A stretch of DNA of 64,000 nt, taken from positions 1 to 64,000 of the forward strand of contig NZ_BCQB01000003.1 of the NCBI RefSeq assembly GCF_001544215.1, in the 5' to 3' direction. The translations under genes and the position numbers were made by a program. Positions 28,768 through 37,735 of the stretch are shown here, piece by piece (position 1 is the stretch's first letter; every line of letters starts with the position of its first letter). The notes beneath the pieces were generated by a model, which did not search any database, was not told the origin of the DNA, and saw only the letters and a list, made by a program, of their open reading frames with translations. The DNA comes from Enterococcus durans NBRC 100479 = LMG 10746 (lineage in GTDB: Bacteria; Bacillota; Bacilli; Lactobacillales; Enterococcaceae).

Positions 28768-28779
28768 AGGAGGAATTCG

Positions 28780-29454
28780 ATGTTACGAACAGAACAATTA
28801 GGTTTTTGGTATCAAAATCCAGAGGAAGCACTTTATAAAGATGTCAATTTATCATTTGAAACAGGAAAGATGTACGCTATTTTAGGTGCGAGCGGTTCTG
28901 GAAAAACGACCTTTCTCTCTTTGATTTCAGGACTCGATCAACCGAAAGAAGGAAAAGTATACTACGAAGAACAGTCATTAGCGAAAATCGGCTTACGGAA
29001 TTACCGCAAAAATGATGTATCAATTATTTTTCAGGCCTATAACTTATTGCCGTATCTTTCAGCCGTTGATAATGTGATCGTCGCTATGGAAATCTCAAAT
29101 GCCAAACATAAAGAGTATCGCCGAATAGCTTTGGAACGTTTAGCGAGAGTAGGTATCGATGAAACTCTTGCAAAAAAACAAGTAACGAAATTATCTGGCG
29201 GTCAGCAACAGCGTGTGGCAATCGTCCGTGCTATCTGTTGCGAGCATCAATTGATCGTCGCCGATGAGCCTACTGGAAACCTTGATGAAGTATCTTCGCA
29301 AGAGATTGTCCGCTTATTCCAAGAAATCGCTCATGAACAAAATCGCTGTATCATCATTGTGACTCATGAATTAGAAGTTGCAAAAAGCTGTGATGAAATC
29401 TATGAATTAAAAAATAAAGAATTTGCTAAAATCATCCTTGATTCGCCAGAATAA
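28780..29454 (+). CDS. ABC transporter ATP-binding protein
   Basis: A 224-aa ATPase of the LolD/MacB/MJ0796 class. Walker A is GASGSGKTT near residue 36, the Q-loop lies in IIFQAYNLLPYL near 88, the signature is LSGGQQQRV near 139 and Walker B is LIVADEPTGNLD near 159, with the H-loop at THE near 195; all are canonical. It energises the permease encoded immediately upstream. AAAGGAGG precedes the ATG. No sensor kinase or response regulator is adjacent, so the substrate remains open. Confidence 0.92.
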   Translation: MLRTEQLGFWYQNPEEALYKDVNLSFETGKMYAILGASGSGKTTFLSLISGLDQPKEGKVYYEEQSLAKIGLRNYRKNDVSIIFQAYNLLPYLSAVDNVIVAMEISNAKHKEYRRIALERLARVGIDETLAKKQVTKLSGGQQQRVAIVRAICCEHQLIVADEPTGNLDEVSSQEIVRLFQEIAHEQNRCIIIVTHELEVAKSCDEIYELKNKEFAKIILDSPE

Positions 29455-29477
29455 CTTTTTTGATCTGACATACCAAA

Positions 29478-29832
29478 GAGGTTGGGACAGAAGTGTTTAA
29501 CTCCGAGAAAATAAGAAGAAATTAACGAAAATTGCTTTTCAAATTTTTGTGAATTTCGGCTTATTTAAGAAGGAGTTGCTTCTGCTCCCACCGTTTATTC
29601 GTTTTTAAAGAATAAAACAAAAGTATTCCTTAATTTTGTCTCACGCTTTGAAGGTAACTAAATGAATGTGGGATAAATCTAACAATCAGGTTTGCTACAG
29701 ACTCTCGAATAAACGGCATCCAAAAGTCAATTTTTTTGGAAATTTCAAACCAAAACGACTTTTGTCTCGACCTCATACTCTGAAGGCAAATAAACGGTTG
29801 GAACAGGAGTTGCTCCTGTTCCAACCGTTCTT
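29478..29832. repeat. Dispersed palindromic repeat copy plus terminator
   Basis: From GAGGTTGGGACAGAAGTG to about 29603 this is an inverted copy of the core seen at 44431 and 61975 (shared words cggagttaaacacttc, gaaaattgcttttcaaatttt, aataagccgaaattc on the complement). A second module (cgaataaacggc..ccaaaag..ttttgtctcgacctc) follows, and a perfect 16-bp hairpin ACGGTTGGAACAGGAG at 29794-29828 ends the array. It fills the gap between the ABC genes and csbD and probably ends transcription from the ABC operon. Confidence 0.8.
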
Positions 29833-29903
29833 TGTACTTACTGAGTCAGGTATCATTTTATCATCGTGTACTATTGGGAACTCCACACGATAAACATCGA
29901 TAC

Positions 29904-30131
29904 TTATTTGCGGTGATCATCTTTTTTGGAGAATTTTTCTTTGACATCTTCAAAGCCTTCTTTGATGTCATCGCCGAGGTCACGTGCTTTTCCTTTGATA
30001 TCGGCACCTAAAGATTGAGCTTTGCCTTCTGTTTCTTTGCTCTTATCATTAGTAGCTTTACCGTATGCTTCTTTTCCTTCACCGACTACTTTATCTTTTG
30101 TATCTTCTGTACGACCTTTTAAATCTGCCAT
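29904..30131 (-). CDS. CsbD family stress protein
   Basis: A 75-aa hydrophilic, Lys/Asp/Glu/Gly-rich protein with the CsbD pattern ([21 protein letters not shown], then repeated KGKA..D units). CsbD-like proteins are general-stress-induced and intrinsically disordered; their function is unknown. ATG 30131 follows GGGAGG; an earlier ATG at 30155 lies upstream of that site. Monocistronic. Confidence 0.9.
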   Translation of the reverse strand: MADLKGRTEDTKDKVVGEGKEAYGKATNDKSKETEGKAQSLGADIKGKARDLGDDIKEGFEDVKEKFSKKDDHRK

Positions 30132-30216
30132 TCTAATTCCTCCCTTGATTTTCATCTCTTACTATTATCAGAGTATCATCAACTATAGAAACAGACAAAC
30201 AGAATGCTTGGACACC

Positions 30217-31401
30217 CTAGATCGTTTTTTCAAATGTCCCCCAAACTTTGACTTCCTGCTCTTTCACCATTATCTGTCCTTTGGCGATCACTGAATCAAT
30301 CGTTAGTGTTTCCTTATCAAGGATACATAGATCAGCATCATTTCCGACTTGTATTTGCCCTTTGCCTTCAAGCTTTAGAATGCGCGCTGGGTTAGTTGTG
30401 ATAGCTCGAAGTGCGATTTCCAATGGAATATTTTCCTTTTGGACGGCTTCTTTGATACCAACTAATAATGATTTTGCACTACCAACACCCATCCCGATAA
30501 AATGGTTATTTTCATCAAAATAAGGCAGGCTTCCTTGACCATCGGAAGTCATCGTAAAATTATCAAGTGCAACACCCGCATCTAATAATTGTTTCAATGC
30601 TTTACTAAAACGGACTTCTCCATCTGTTTTTTCCCAAAAATCAGGATCTTCGCTTGCAGTGAAATCGATAGTACCGCCATTTTTAGCAAATTCAATACAT
30701 GCATCAAGTAATTCCTGTGTGCGATTCGCATGGGTTGGTAAAAATTGTGAAATGGGAATTTCTGTTTCTTCTACTACTTTTTTCAATAGTTCAAGTTTCC
30801 TTGTTCCTCCACCTAGATGGACATTCACGATTCCAGCTTTACCTGATAACATCCCACCCACACGTGCATCAGCAGTGGCACGAGCAAATTCTTCAAAAGT
30901 TGGCTGAGAAGAACGGTGATCAGAAACAGCAATTTCACCGATTCCGATTATTTTATCGATTGTCAAAAAATCTTTGATGATCGAATCAGTGACAGTTTTG
31001 ACAGGTAATCGATACGAGCCTTCATATACAAAAGTAGTGATCCCTTCTGCTTCTAAGCCTTTCGCTTTACTAATGAGCGCTGTCATATCCCGCCCTTCAC
31101 CATCTGTTCCTAAACAGCCGACCACAGTAGTCACACCAGCTGATGTCAATTGACTCAACGTGACTTCTGGCGTGCGATTTTGAAAGCCTCCTTCACCACC
31201 ACCACCTAGGATATGGAAATGACAGTCGATAAATCCCGGTGTCAACAGTTTCCCTTCCCCAGAAATTTCTTCCACTTCTAACTCAGAGTAACCACCTGTA
31301 ATGTTTTCCTCTAGTGCAATGATCTTATTTCCTGCAAGTAAAACATCTAATTTTCCTAAATAATCTGGTGCGTATACTTCAATTTGTCGAATAAGTTTCA
31401 T
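30217..31401 (-). CDS. iadA: Beta-aspartyl (isoaspartyl) dipeptidase
   Basis: A 394-aa amidohydrolase. IadA cleaves isoAsp-X dipeptides arising from protein ageing. Features are GFIDCHFHILGGGGEGG near residue 55 (HxH metal pair and glycine loop), the carbamylated-lysine/tyrosine region near 160 (IGIGEIAVSDHRSSQP), VNVHLGGG near 200, LPTHANRT near 226 and the catalytic Asp in MTSDGQGSLP near 290. Length is normal. GGAAG precedes the ATG. It lies downstream of a YfcC carrier gene but is separated from it by orientation and terminator; both face left. Confidence 0.92.
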   Translation of the reverse strand: MKLIRQIEVYAPDYLGKLDVLLAGNKIIALEENITGGYSELEVEEISGEGKLLTPGFIDCHFHILGGGGEGGFQNRTPEVTLSQLTSAGVTTVVGCLGTDGEGRDMTALISKAKGLEAEGITTFVYEGSYRLPVKTVTDSIIKDFLTIDKIIGIGEIAVSDHRSSQPTFEEFARATADARVGGMLSGKAGIVNVHLGGGTRKLELLKKVVEETEIPISQFLPTHANRTQELLDACIEFAKNGGTIDFTASEDPDFWEKTDGEVRFSKALKQLLDAGVALDNFTMTSDGQGSLPYFDENNHFIGMGVGSAKSLLVGIKEAVQKENIPLEIALRAITTNPARILKLEGKGQIQVGNDADLCILDKETLTIDSVIAKGQIMVKEQEVKVWGTFEKTI

Positions 31402-31420
31402 TTTTTTCTTCCTTTCTTAT

Positions 31421-31463
31421 AAAAAAGCAACTGCACCTGCTATAGGTCCAGCTGCTTTTTTGT
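31421..31463 (-). terminator. Terminator of the YfcC gene
   Basis: AAAAAAGCA..GGACC(T)/(A)GGTGC..TGCTTTTTT forms a stem with T6 on the minus strand, directly after the YfcC stop and before the iadA start. Confidence 0.75.
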
Positions 31464-31475
31464 TCTTCTATTCTT

Positions 31476-33215
31476 TTATTGTAAACCAATGGCTATCGCG
31501 ATCATAATAAAAATCGTTCCCAGTACAAAGAAAAATCCTTGCATTTTTATCTGGAATTTTGCCCATTTAGCCCATTCGATACGTGCCACACCTAGTACCC
31601 CAATCAAACTTGCTGATACTGGTGTAAAAGCATCCATGAACCCTGAACCTAATTGGTAAGCTAAGACAGCTACTTGGCGTGAAACACCAACTAAATCCGC
31701 TAACGGTGCCATGATCGGCATCGTCAACGCTGCTTGTCCTGAATTTGATGTAACGACTAAATTGAAGAGACTTTGGAAGATGTACATCGCCCAAGCGCCA
31801 ATCACTGCCGGCACACCTGATAATAGTGAACCAATACTGTGTAAGATCGTATTCAATGCAGAAGGCACAGATGCATCTGAACCACCTAATACTAATAAGA
31901 TCCCTTTCGCCATCCCTACAACAACTGCAGTTCCAGCTAAATCTGCCGCTCCGGATTGGAAAGAAGAAGCGATATCATTGACTTTCATATCATCAAGTTT
32001 GAAAATCACAGCAATGATCCCAGCTGCCAATCCCATCACAAAGAACTGAGATGCAATTTCTGGAATATAGTAGCCTTTCTGGGTAACGCCCCAAACGATC
32101 CAAACTAATACAGCCAACATTTCAACTAAGATCAACTTATGTCCTAAGGTAAATGCTTTTCGCTCATCCGTTGTTTTCTTCAAATGACTTCTGAAATATT
32201 CATCTGATTTATATGTTACAGAACTTTCGGGATTTTTACGAACTTTCTCTCCGTAGATCATCAAATACCCTGCAGATAACGCCGTAACGACAATCCACAT
32301 GATCAAACGGAACGTGGCACCAGATAGTACTGGTATTCCCGCAATCCCTTGCGCTACTGCTACACTGAATGGACTCATCCAAGAGGTAGCATTACCAACT
32401 TGAGATGCTACGTAAGTCACCGTAACTGCAACGATCGAATCATACCCGAGAGCAATGACAAAGGGAACCATTACCATAGAAAATGGGATTACCTCTTCTG
32501 CCATCCCGAATGTTGCGCCTCCAAATGAAAAAGCGAAAAATAATAACGGTAAAGCAAGGCGCTCTAATCCTTTTGTTTTACTGATAAAAGCATAGATACC
32601 TGCATCAATAGCGCCGGTACGCATGATGATCCCAAACGCTCCCCCGACAACAAGAATCAAGGCTACGATCCCAACTGCAGAACCATACTTATCGCCAGAA
32701 ACTAGACCTTCAAAAACAAAATTCAAAAAGCCGAATCCACCAAAATCATCGGTTCCCCAAATCTTCGCTGTTTTATGGAGTTTCTTGGAAGTATCATAAA
32801 TGCTTTCTCCATATTGGTCATATAACACATCGTCCGTTAGAGAAATTTTGTCAAGTTTCTCTTGTGACAGATTTTTTTCTCCCTCAGAAATAACCTCTTC
32901 TAAGCCTTTTTCTGGAACATCTAGTTTTTCTCTTTGTGACGGGTTATCTTGTAAGTCCTCCAACTGGTCAAACACATAAGACTTGTCTAATTCATATGCA
33001 TAACGGAATGAATCTTGTCGCAACACCGTCCGTGTACTAGTTTCTCCGTTTGCATCTTTATATTCAATGTCTTGTGTACTGAATTTTCCTGCTGGAACAA
33101 GAAATGTTAGTATCCATGCAAATATAACAACGCCAAAAATAATGACATACGTATGCGGAGTCGTCATTTTTGTAAGATCTCTTTTAGGTTTTCCCGAAGA
33201 AATTTTTTTCTTCAA
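31476..33215 (-). CDS. YfcC family membrane carrier
   Basis: A 579-aa transporter with about 12 membrane helices. After a basic N-terminus and a first helix (residues 21-43) there is an unusual hydrophilic extracytoplasmic insert of about 120 residues (STQDIEYKDANGE to KIWGTDDFGG), then the conserved carrier core (GGAFGIIMRTGAID, FGGATFGMAEEVIPF, NATSWMSPFSVAVAQ, VTSNSGQAALTMPIMAPL). YfcC/ArcD-like proteins carry amino acids or dicarboxylates; linkage to iadA hints at an amino-acid or peptide role. The start is TTG at 33215, eight bases after AAGGAAG; an upstream ATG at 33269 has no binding site. Confidence 0.85.
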   Translation of the reverse strand: MKKKISSGKPKRDLTKMTTPHTYVIIFGVVIFAWILTFLVPAGKFSTQDIEYKDANGETSTRTVLRQDSFRYAYELDKSYVFDQLEDLQDNPSQREKLDVPEKGLEEVISEGEKNLSQEKLDKISLTDDVLYDQYGESIYDTSKKLHKTAKIWGTDDFGGFGFLNFVFEGLVSGDKYGSAVGIVALILVVGGAFGIIMRTGAIDAGIYAFISKTKGLERLALPLLFFAFSFGGATFGMAEEVIPFSMVMVPFVIALGYDSIVAVTVTYVASQVGNATSWMSPFSVAVAQGIAGIPVLSGATFRLIMWIVVTALSAGYLMIYGEKVRKNPESSVTYKSDEYFRSHLKKTTDERKAFTLGHKLILVEMLAVLVWIVWGVTQKGYYIPEIASQFFVMGLAAGIIAVIFKLDDMKVNDIASSFQSGAADLAGTAVVVGMAKGILLVLGGSDASVPSALNTILHSIGSLLSGVPAVIGAWAMYIFQSLFNLVVTSNSGQAALTMPIMAPLADLVGVSRQVAVLAYQLGSGFMDAFTPVSASLIGVLGVARIEWAKWAKFQIKMQGFFFVLGTIFIMIAIAIGLQ

Positions 33216-33613
33216 AAGCAATTCTTCCTTTCTGTTTACAAATTTAATGAATAAAAAATGGATAAGCAACTAGATTATACAGTAAAAATATACTTGAGAC
33301 ATGAATTATCCATTAAAAAAATTTTTTTCTTTTGACTAAATAAAAATCTCCTAATAGTCATCAAAATATATCTAGTTAAGAAAAATAGGTATATTTTATA
33401 ATTAATCTTCGATTAAAAAAATTTTCTATCTTTCATCTTTTGTAAAAAGTTGATCCATTTTTCTCATCATATGTAGATAACTGCTATTTATTCATTCCCT
33501 GATATTTCCAAATATATATTCATGTTTTCTGCTATTTTTTTTCGTGGAAAACGTTCTCTGCATAAATAAGGTCCTTTATTTAAGACTTTTTTTCATTCAA
33601 TAGATAAACTTCA

Positions 33614-33735
33614 TTGCAATAATCATAACTAATGTACTATAATTGCAGTGTAAAGAGTTTTGGGGAAGACTCTTTCATCAACGTGTATTAAGAGACAAGA
33701 AAGAATTCGCAAGAATTCTTTCTTGTCTCTTTTTA
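33614..33735 (+). ncRNA. Candidate small RNA, about 85 nt, with its own promoter
   Basis: TTGCAA (33614-33619), an 18-bp spacer and TATAAT (33638-33643) form a good promoter. The transcript from about 33650 would fold an AAAGAGT/ACTCTTT hairpin (33652-33675) and a perfect 19-bp terminator stem (33690-33731) followed by T5. The terminator has a good T-run only on the plus strand, so it does not simply serve the convergent SIS gene. No ORF with a binding site inside. The rest of 33216-33613 is AT-rich and empty apart from the YfcC promoter area. Confidence 0.5.
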
Positions 33736-33749
33736 ACTATATTTTCCAT

Positions 33750-34349
33750 TTACCGTTTCAGTTGGCAGACTGTAAAATAGATTATTTGTTGAAGCAACAA
33801 CATTGTAGCAATCGAGGCACCGCCGCAAATTTCAGAATCAACATTTGGCAAAGTCAAGACACCATCATTCATCTTTGCATGGTTGTCTAATACCAAATCT
33901 GCAAACTCGAATAATCGTAATCCACTACTGTGATGTGACTTGATACTTCGGGATAGATCAAATCCCGTGACAACGATCAATGTGTAGTCATTGTCTTTGA
34001 TCCACTGTGCTAATTCTATTATACTGGGATTTCTGCCTTCATTTGAAAGAAGCAAAAAGATATCTTCCGATTGTGTAGTAAGTTGCTCAATGATTGCTGT
34101 ACCTGTTCCTTCTATTTCTTCATATATTCCATTTGCTGGATTTTTTATTAATGTTCCTGGGATCGATTCTGGCAGCTGTTCCCAAAATTCAAAAGCCACA
34201 CCGCTAAGTGATCGACTAGCAAATATCTGTAATTTTCCACCCAAAGAGATTTGCTGAGCTATCCATCTTCCGGCTTGTGCCATGAGCGGTTCTTCGATTC
34301 TTAATTTCTTTTCCAATTGATTATAGTAATCAAAGTAGCGTAAACCCAT
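33750..34349 (-). CDS. SIS domain protein, UPF0309-like
   Basis: A 199-aa single SIS (sugar isomerase) domain protein. Segments AGRWIAQQISLGGKLQIFASRSLSG (residues 26-50) and LLLSNEGRNPSIIELAQWIKD (98-118) follow the SIS fold, and the C-terminal GGASIATMLLLQQIIYF resembles UPF0309 proteins. The usual phosphate-binding GSGHS is replaced by ASRSLSG, so the ligand is uncertain. AGGAG precedes the ATG. No sugar operon adjoins it. Confidence 0.7.
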   Translation of the reverse strand: MGLRYFDYYNQLEKKLRIEEPLMAQAGRWIAQQISLGGKLQIFASRSLSGVAFEFWEQLPESIPGTLIKNPANGIYEEIEGTGTAIIEQLTTQSEDIFLLLSNEGRNPSIIELAQWIKDNDYTLIVVTGFDLSRSIKSHHSSGLRLFEFADLVLDNHAKMNDGVLTLPNVDSEICGGASIATMLLLQQIIYFTVCQLKR

Positions 34350-34447
34350 CTGTTTCTCCTACCTTTACATTCGCGACAGAAACAGCTTCCTAATTTTAAG
34401 TGAGATAGAAACAGAAAATGACTAGTTTGTGGTAGAGTAGCTAAATA

Positions 34448-34503
34448 CAAAAAAGGTATCAGGCGTTCTGCCCAATACCTTGACATAGCAAATCAACAAG
34501 CAT
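34448..34503 (-). CDS. Putative 14-codon ORF ending inside a terminator
   Basis: ATG at 34503, five bases after AAGGG, reads MLVDLLCQGIGQNA and stops at TGA within the hairpin GGTAT..ATACC (34455-34479), which is followed on the minus strand by T6. This small hydrophobic peptide gene is divergent from the RNA at 34568. Promoter unclear. It may also just be the end of a short untranslated RNA. Confidence 0.3.
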
Positions 34504-34555
34504 TCGATCCCTTGAAAAATCTACAGCAAGGGTAGAATTTTCACCTAAAATTTGG

Positions 34556-34673
34556 TACAATAAATAAGGTCGATGCAACTGCATTGACTATGGCAAATGA
34601 TCGGTCAGGGTGTAGACGTGTGACTGGTCATTCCTTGGTAGTTAGTTGCCGCTAACTATCAAGGAGCCTTTTT
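34556..34673 (+). ncRNA. Candidate small RNA, about 105 nt
   Basis: Extended -10 TGGTACAAT ends at 34561. The expected RNA from about 34568 has an inner hairpin (ATGATC-GGTCA with TGACTGGTCAT, 34597-34632) and a strong terminator CCTTGGTAGTTAG/CTAACTATCAAGG plus T5 (34633-34673). There is no ORF with a ribosome binding site. Not recognised as a known RNA family. Confidence 0.5.
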
Positions 34674-34795
34674 ATTCAGCTGTTTCTATCTGCAACTATT
34701 GTAAGTAAACTATCCTACTAACGCAAGTATGAAATAGCAAAAAAACAAAGATAAGAATTCTTTACATAACAATATTTTCAATATCACACTAGTCA

Positions 34796-34824
34796 AAATC
34801 CTATTAATATAGGATTTTTTATTT
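34796..34824 (+). terminator. Orphan hairpin terminator
   Basis: AAATCCTAT/ATAGGATTT stem with a four-base loop and T6. No gene precedes it on the plus strand except the candidate RNA at 34568, so it may be a back-up terminator or end another short transcript. Confidence 0.5.
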
Positions 34825-35026
34825 TGTTCCTAACAAGAATCAACTGTTATCGACAAATTAAATAAACTATTTTTTTATTCTATTTTTGAACATTTACTTG
34901 CAGTTACACTACTATTATTTATAAAAGCTATTATTCCACTCAAGCACACCACTTCATCTACTCTTTCTTTTGTATTTTTTTTATTATATGATGGAATCAC
35001 TAAAACTCAATGATTAGGGGAAATTT

Positions 35027-35200
35027 ATGGTTTATGTATGGGGACTTATTCTTTTTTTGATTATTCTAAGAAGCAGAAATTCGAATAAAACAAACCAAAA
35101 ACAGCAGCGTTGGTCAACTATCCTTTTGATTATTTGTGGTCTACTCGCTATTGGTATGATTTTTTATGCTTACTTTAGTGTGAATAGCTATTCATACTAA
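35027..35200 (+). CDS. Small membrane protein, 57 aa
   Basis: ATG at 35027 follows AGGGG by six bases. The product has two hydrophobic helices (residues 2-15 and 31-51) joined by a polar, basic linker (RSRNSNKTNQKQQRW). TTATAT/TATTAT words 40 bases upstream may be the -10. No family recognised. The region 35201-35580 downstream contains no credible gene; a fragment near 35300-35330 resembles the dispersed repeat's arm. Confidence 0.5.
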   Translation: MVYVWGLILFLIILRSRNSNKTNQKQQRWSTILLIICGLLAIGMIFYAYFSVNSYSY

Positions 35201-35579
35201 TAAACGACAAAAGCAAGGGCAAACTCTTTTGAAAACAAGCTAAAAGATCTACAAAAAATTTAAAAAGCAGGTTCCATGAATTTATTTTTGCTTTTTGGAG
35301 TGGAACACTTCTGTCTCCGCTTCAAATGTCCTTCTTCCAGGAACAGTCACAGATATATTCACACTCCCGCCTCTTCTCATAAAAAGGGGCAAAAAATAAA
35401 CTCTTTTTTCGTCTACAATTTATCTGTTTCTAAACTGACCAAAGAACTCTACTCGTACGTATATAGCCTACTTGCAAGAATCAGCAATCTAACATAATAC
35501 AAAGAAAAAGGACTATGCGCGAACATAGCCCCATGTAGGACCCTTAAAAAGACAGTGACAGTTATTAATTATTTTTTTT

Positions 35580-35620
35580 ACCATCTAATCGCCTATCAAA
35601 GTGTTTAGATGGTTATTTTT
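35580..35620 (+). terminator. Hairpin terminator
   Basis: ACCATCTAA and TTAGATGGT arms with a 16-base loop, followed by TATTTTTT. Confidence 0.55.
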
Positions 35621-35717
35621 TGTTCTTATGGTCAATCATCAGCAAAACCAACGCCGCAAAAGTGTTCAGCAGTTGAATTGCTTCAAAAGTTGACATGTGC
35701 GCAAATACTCTTCGGTT

Positions 35718-35905
35718 TATGAACAACGTGCAATTGGTGCAGGTCTCTTGACACTTTGAGCGCCTGTGTCATCGGTAAAACGAACCTTACCCGAACCATT
35801 AAAGAAAGTATAAAATTTTGATGCTAAGAAAATTGGAACGTTGGTCTGCTTAGCAAGCTTCAGTTTTTTAGCGATGGTTTGAATCAAGTCTTTGTACTTT
35901 TTCTT
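35718..35905 (-). pseudogene. Unidentified gene 3' remnant
   Basis: In a frame different from the HEAT-like gene it overlaps, the minus strand reads KKKYKDLIQTIAKKLKLAK then QTNVPIFLASKFYTFFNGSG and VRFTDDTGAQSVKRPAP before TAA at 35718. The composition is protein-like, but there is no start codon. It may be the tail of a gene truncated by insertion or deletion. Confidence 0.3.
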
Positions 35906-36420
35906 GGAATCGTTTGAGCTAATTTTTCTATCCTTTTTCTTTGTTTTTCTGTAAATTTAGCCAAGACTTTTGGGTCAGTCAACAATAAGTTTAATTCATC
36001 ACTAAGCGCTATGGGTTGATTCGCCTTTAATAAATTATGACTCATTTTCAGAAAGTTACTTATTTTCTCTTTTCGCGGTAAATCAAGGTACTCTGACTTG
36101 ATGGCTTGAAACTTATTTTGCGTATCACAAACGCTTAAATTTGTGATCAAATCATGGGCAATCATGCGATAATAAGAATTTTTATGAGTATGTAGTTTCC
36201 AAAAATCATCCCAGTAAGGATAAAATAGTGCTGGATTGATTAAACTGGCCTCTTTAATGATCAAATAGCTGTTAAAATAATAGTTGATATGCTTTTTTCC
36301 ATCTATAACATTATGGATCAGTTTTTCTCTGATTTCGTGATCATGTAAAGTTATTTCAATAAATGGTTCAGGATTAAAACTTGTTGTAGAAAAACATGAC
36401 TCAATTTCAGCATAATTCAT
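35884..36420 (-). CDS. Hypothetical protein with HEAT-like helices
   Basis: A 178-aa soluble, all-helical protein. Segments such as NPALFYPYWDDFWKLHTHKNSYYRMIAHDLI (in two parts: residues 58-73 and 74-88) follow a HEAT-repeat-like rhythm, as in DNA-alkylation-repair-like scaffolds, but no catalytic motif is visible. ATG 36420 follows AAAGGAG by about seven bases; the TTG at 36426 overlaps the spacer. Function unknown. Confidence 0.6.
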   Translation of the reverse strand: MNYAEIESCFSTTSFNPEPFIEITLHDHEIREKLIHNVIDGKKHINYYFNSYLIIKEASLINPALFYPYWDDFWKLHTHKNSYYRMIAHDLITNLSVCDTQNKFQAIKSEYLDLPRKEKISNFLKMSHNLLKANQPIALSDELNLLLTDPKVLAKFTEKQRKRIEKLAQTIPRKSTKT

Positions 36421-36740
36421 AGACAAACTCCTTTTAATCGTTTTTATTACTAAGTCTTTTCCATCTGACTTTTTGGAATAAATTTGGTCTAGGTAAAATC
36501 AATAAACTATGGTCTTCTTACATAAATTCTATTAACTATATCCATTTTCCATATATTCTTTAATAACAAAAATTTATTTTATTCCGCTCTAAAAAACGTT
36601 ATGTACTCCTAATAACTAAGGATTGACTAAAAAATCAATAATTCTGATTAAATAACACAAATTATGTATATGAATTGTAGTATTATCATGGTATCGTCTA
36701 TTAAAAGAGAACGTTTTTTTAGTAAAGGAGGACCAATTGA

Positions 36741-37004
36741 TTGAAAAAATACATAATCACTTTTGTTATAGCAAGTATACTTGCAACTCTTAGTTACTTT
36801 ATCTTAGAAAAAAACATGTTGCAATATATATGGATCGGATCACTATTGATTGGTATTGCATTATCTGGTACTGCTGTATCAGGTGATAGAATGAGAGCGA
36901 ATCAAACAACGGGTTCTGAAAGCTATAATCGAAATTATTTTTTATATCCTTTAATTGTCTGCATTCCTTTCTTTATTCTACACAGTTTTTTTAACAATAT
37001 TTGA
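36741..37004 (+). CDS. DUF5316-like small membrane protein
   Basis: An 87-aa protein with three hydrophobic segments (about 3-20, 28-46 and 68-84) and the polar GDRMRANQTTGS motif (residues 49-60) characteristic of DUF5316 proteins. The start is TTG at 36741 after AAAGGAGG. Function unknown. It has a hairpin terminator downstream. Confidence 0.7.
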   Translation: MKKYIITFVIASILATLSYFILEKNMLQYIWIGSLLIGIALSGTAVSGDRMRANQTTGSESYNRNYFLYPLIVCIPFFILHSFFNNI

Positions 37005-37025
37005 CACCTGATTTATGACACATAA

Positions 37026-37082
37026 GGAAAAGAGAAAGTAGCCTCTAGCGATCTGAGTTGCTAGTAGCTTCTTTCTCTTTTA
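37026..37082 (+). terminator. Terminator after DUF5316 gene
   Basis: AAAAGAGAAAG and CTTTCTCTTTT arms with inner CTAGC/GCTAG pairing and a T-rich end. Confidence 0.75.
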
Positions 37083-37226
37083 TTTGCTAAACACATTTCT
37101 AATCTGAAATTCCTGTAAAAACAATCTAACTAATTTTGTTTCCTTCCTCATGGCCACTGTTGCTACTTTTTTGAAGAACTTTATTTCCAGCTATTCCAGA
37201 ATTTCTAGTAAGCTACGTCTTATGAT

Positions 37227-37577
37227 CTACTTTTGTTGCCCTCTCCTACTCATAGAAGCTGCATGACGTCCTTTTTTACCCACATGAAATTTCTTGAATA
37301 AATGTGGGATATACGCCAACAGATACAGTAGAATGAAAATAACAGCAAAAGTCAAAGCTTCCCAACCACCTAAAGCAAGTTCAAGCATCAAACTTAAAAT
37401 CGAGATTGTAGCCAAATACCAAACGAAAATCAAAAATGTTTCTTTTCGTTTGACCATTCTAAACATGACATATGCGCTAATCAGCAACACTGGAGTTAAA
37501 AACAACCAGTTATTTCCTTCCATCAGCCATTTCAATCCATCAAGAAGCGTTTGACTGATTGTGATTACTTTTCCCAT
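37227..37577 (-). CDS. Hypothetical membrane protein
   Basis: A 116-aa protein with three to four hydrophobic segments (about 23-41, 47-64, 73-96) and a strongly basic tail KKFHVGKKGRHAASMSRRG, giving an inside-positive C-terminus. Not recognised. AAAGGTG precedes the ATG. It lies downstream of galU on the same strand, with about 160 bases between. Confidence 0.65.
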   Translation of the reverse strand: MGKVITISQTLLDGLKWLMEGNNWLFLTPVLLISAYVMFRMVKRKETFLIFVWYLATISILSLMLELALGGWEALTFAVIFILLYLLAYIPHLFKKFHVGKKGRHAASMSRRGQQK

Positions 37578-37735
37578 GCACGATACACACCTTTTTATTT
37601 TACTTTTCTAAAAATCCGACTTTTCCATTCTACTATAGAAATGAAGAAATCTCGTTCAATTTATCTGGCAAAATAGTTTTTTTAACAAAAATTAAAAACG
37701 ATCATAGCTACCTTCTTTACCTGTCTAAAGTGGAA

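Noticed and set aside
33611-33643. TTGCAATAA word at the 33.6-kb small-RNA promoter resembling the Rgg-type element
   Set aside because: Only nine bases match and the word is the -35 region itself, 27 rather than 45 bases from the -10, so it is not counted as a further copy.
34448-34824. Type I toxin-antitoxin (Fst-like) locus
   Set aside because: No Fst-like hydrophobic toxin with charged tail was found, and the two RNAs do not overlap in antisense; kept only as small transcripts.
35276-35497. 73-codon plus-strand reading
   Set aside because: No ribosome binding site and no protein-like pattern; part of it resembles the arm of the dispersed repeat.
35500-35880. Insertion-sequence remnant
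   Set aside because: The words GGACCCTTAAAAAGAC look IS-end-like, but no matching inverted end, target duplication or transposase motif was found.
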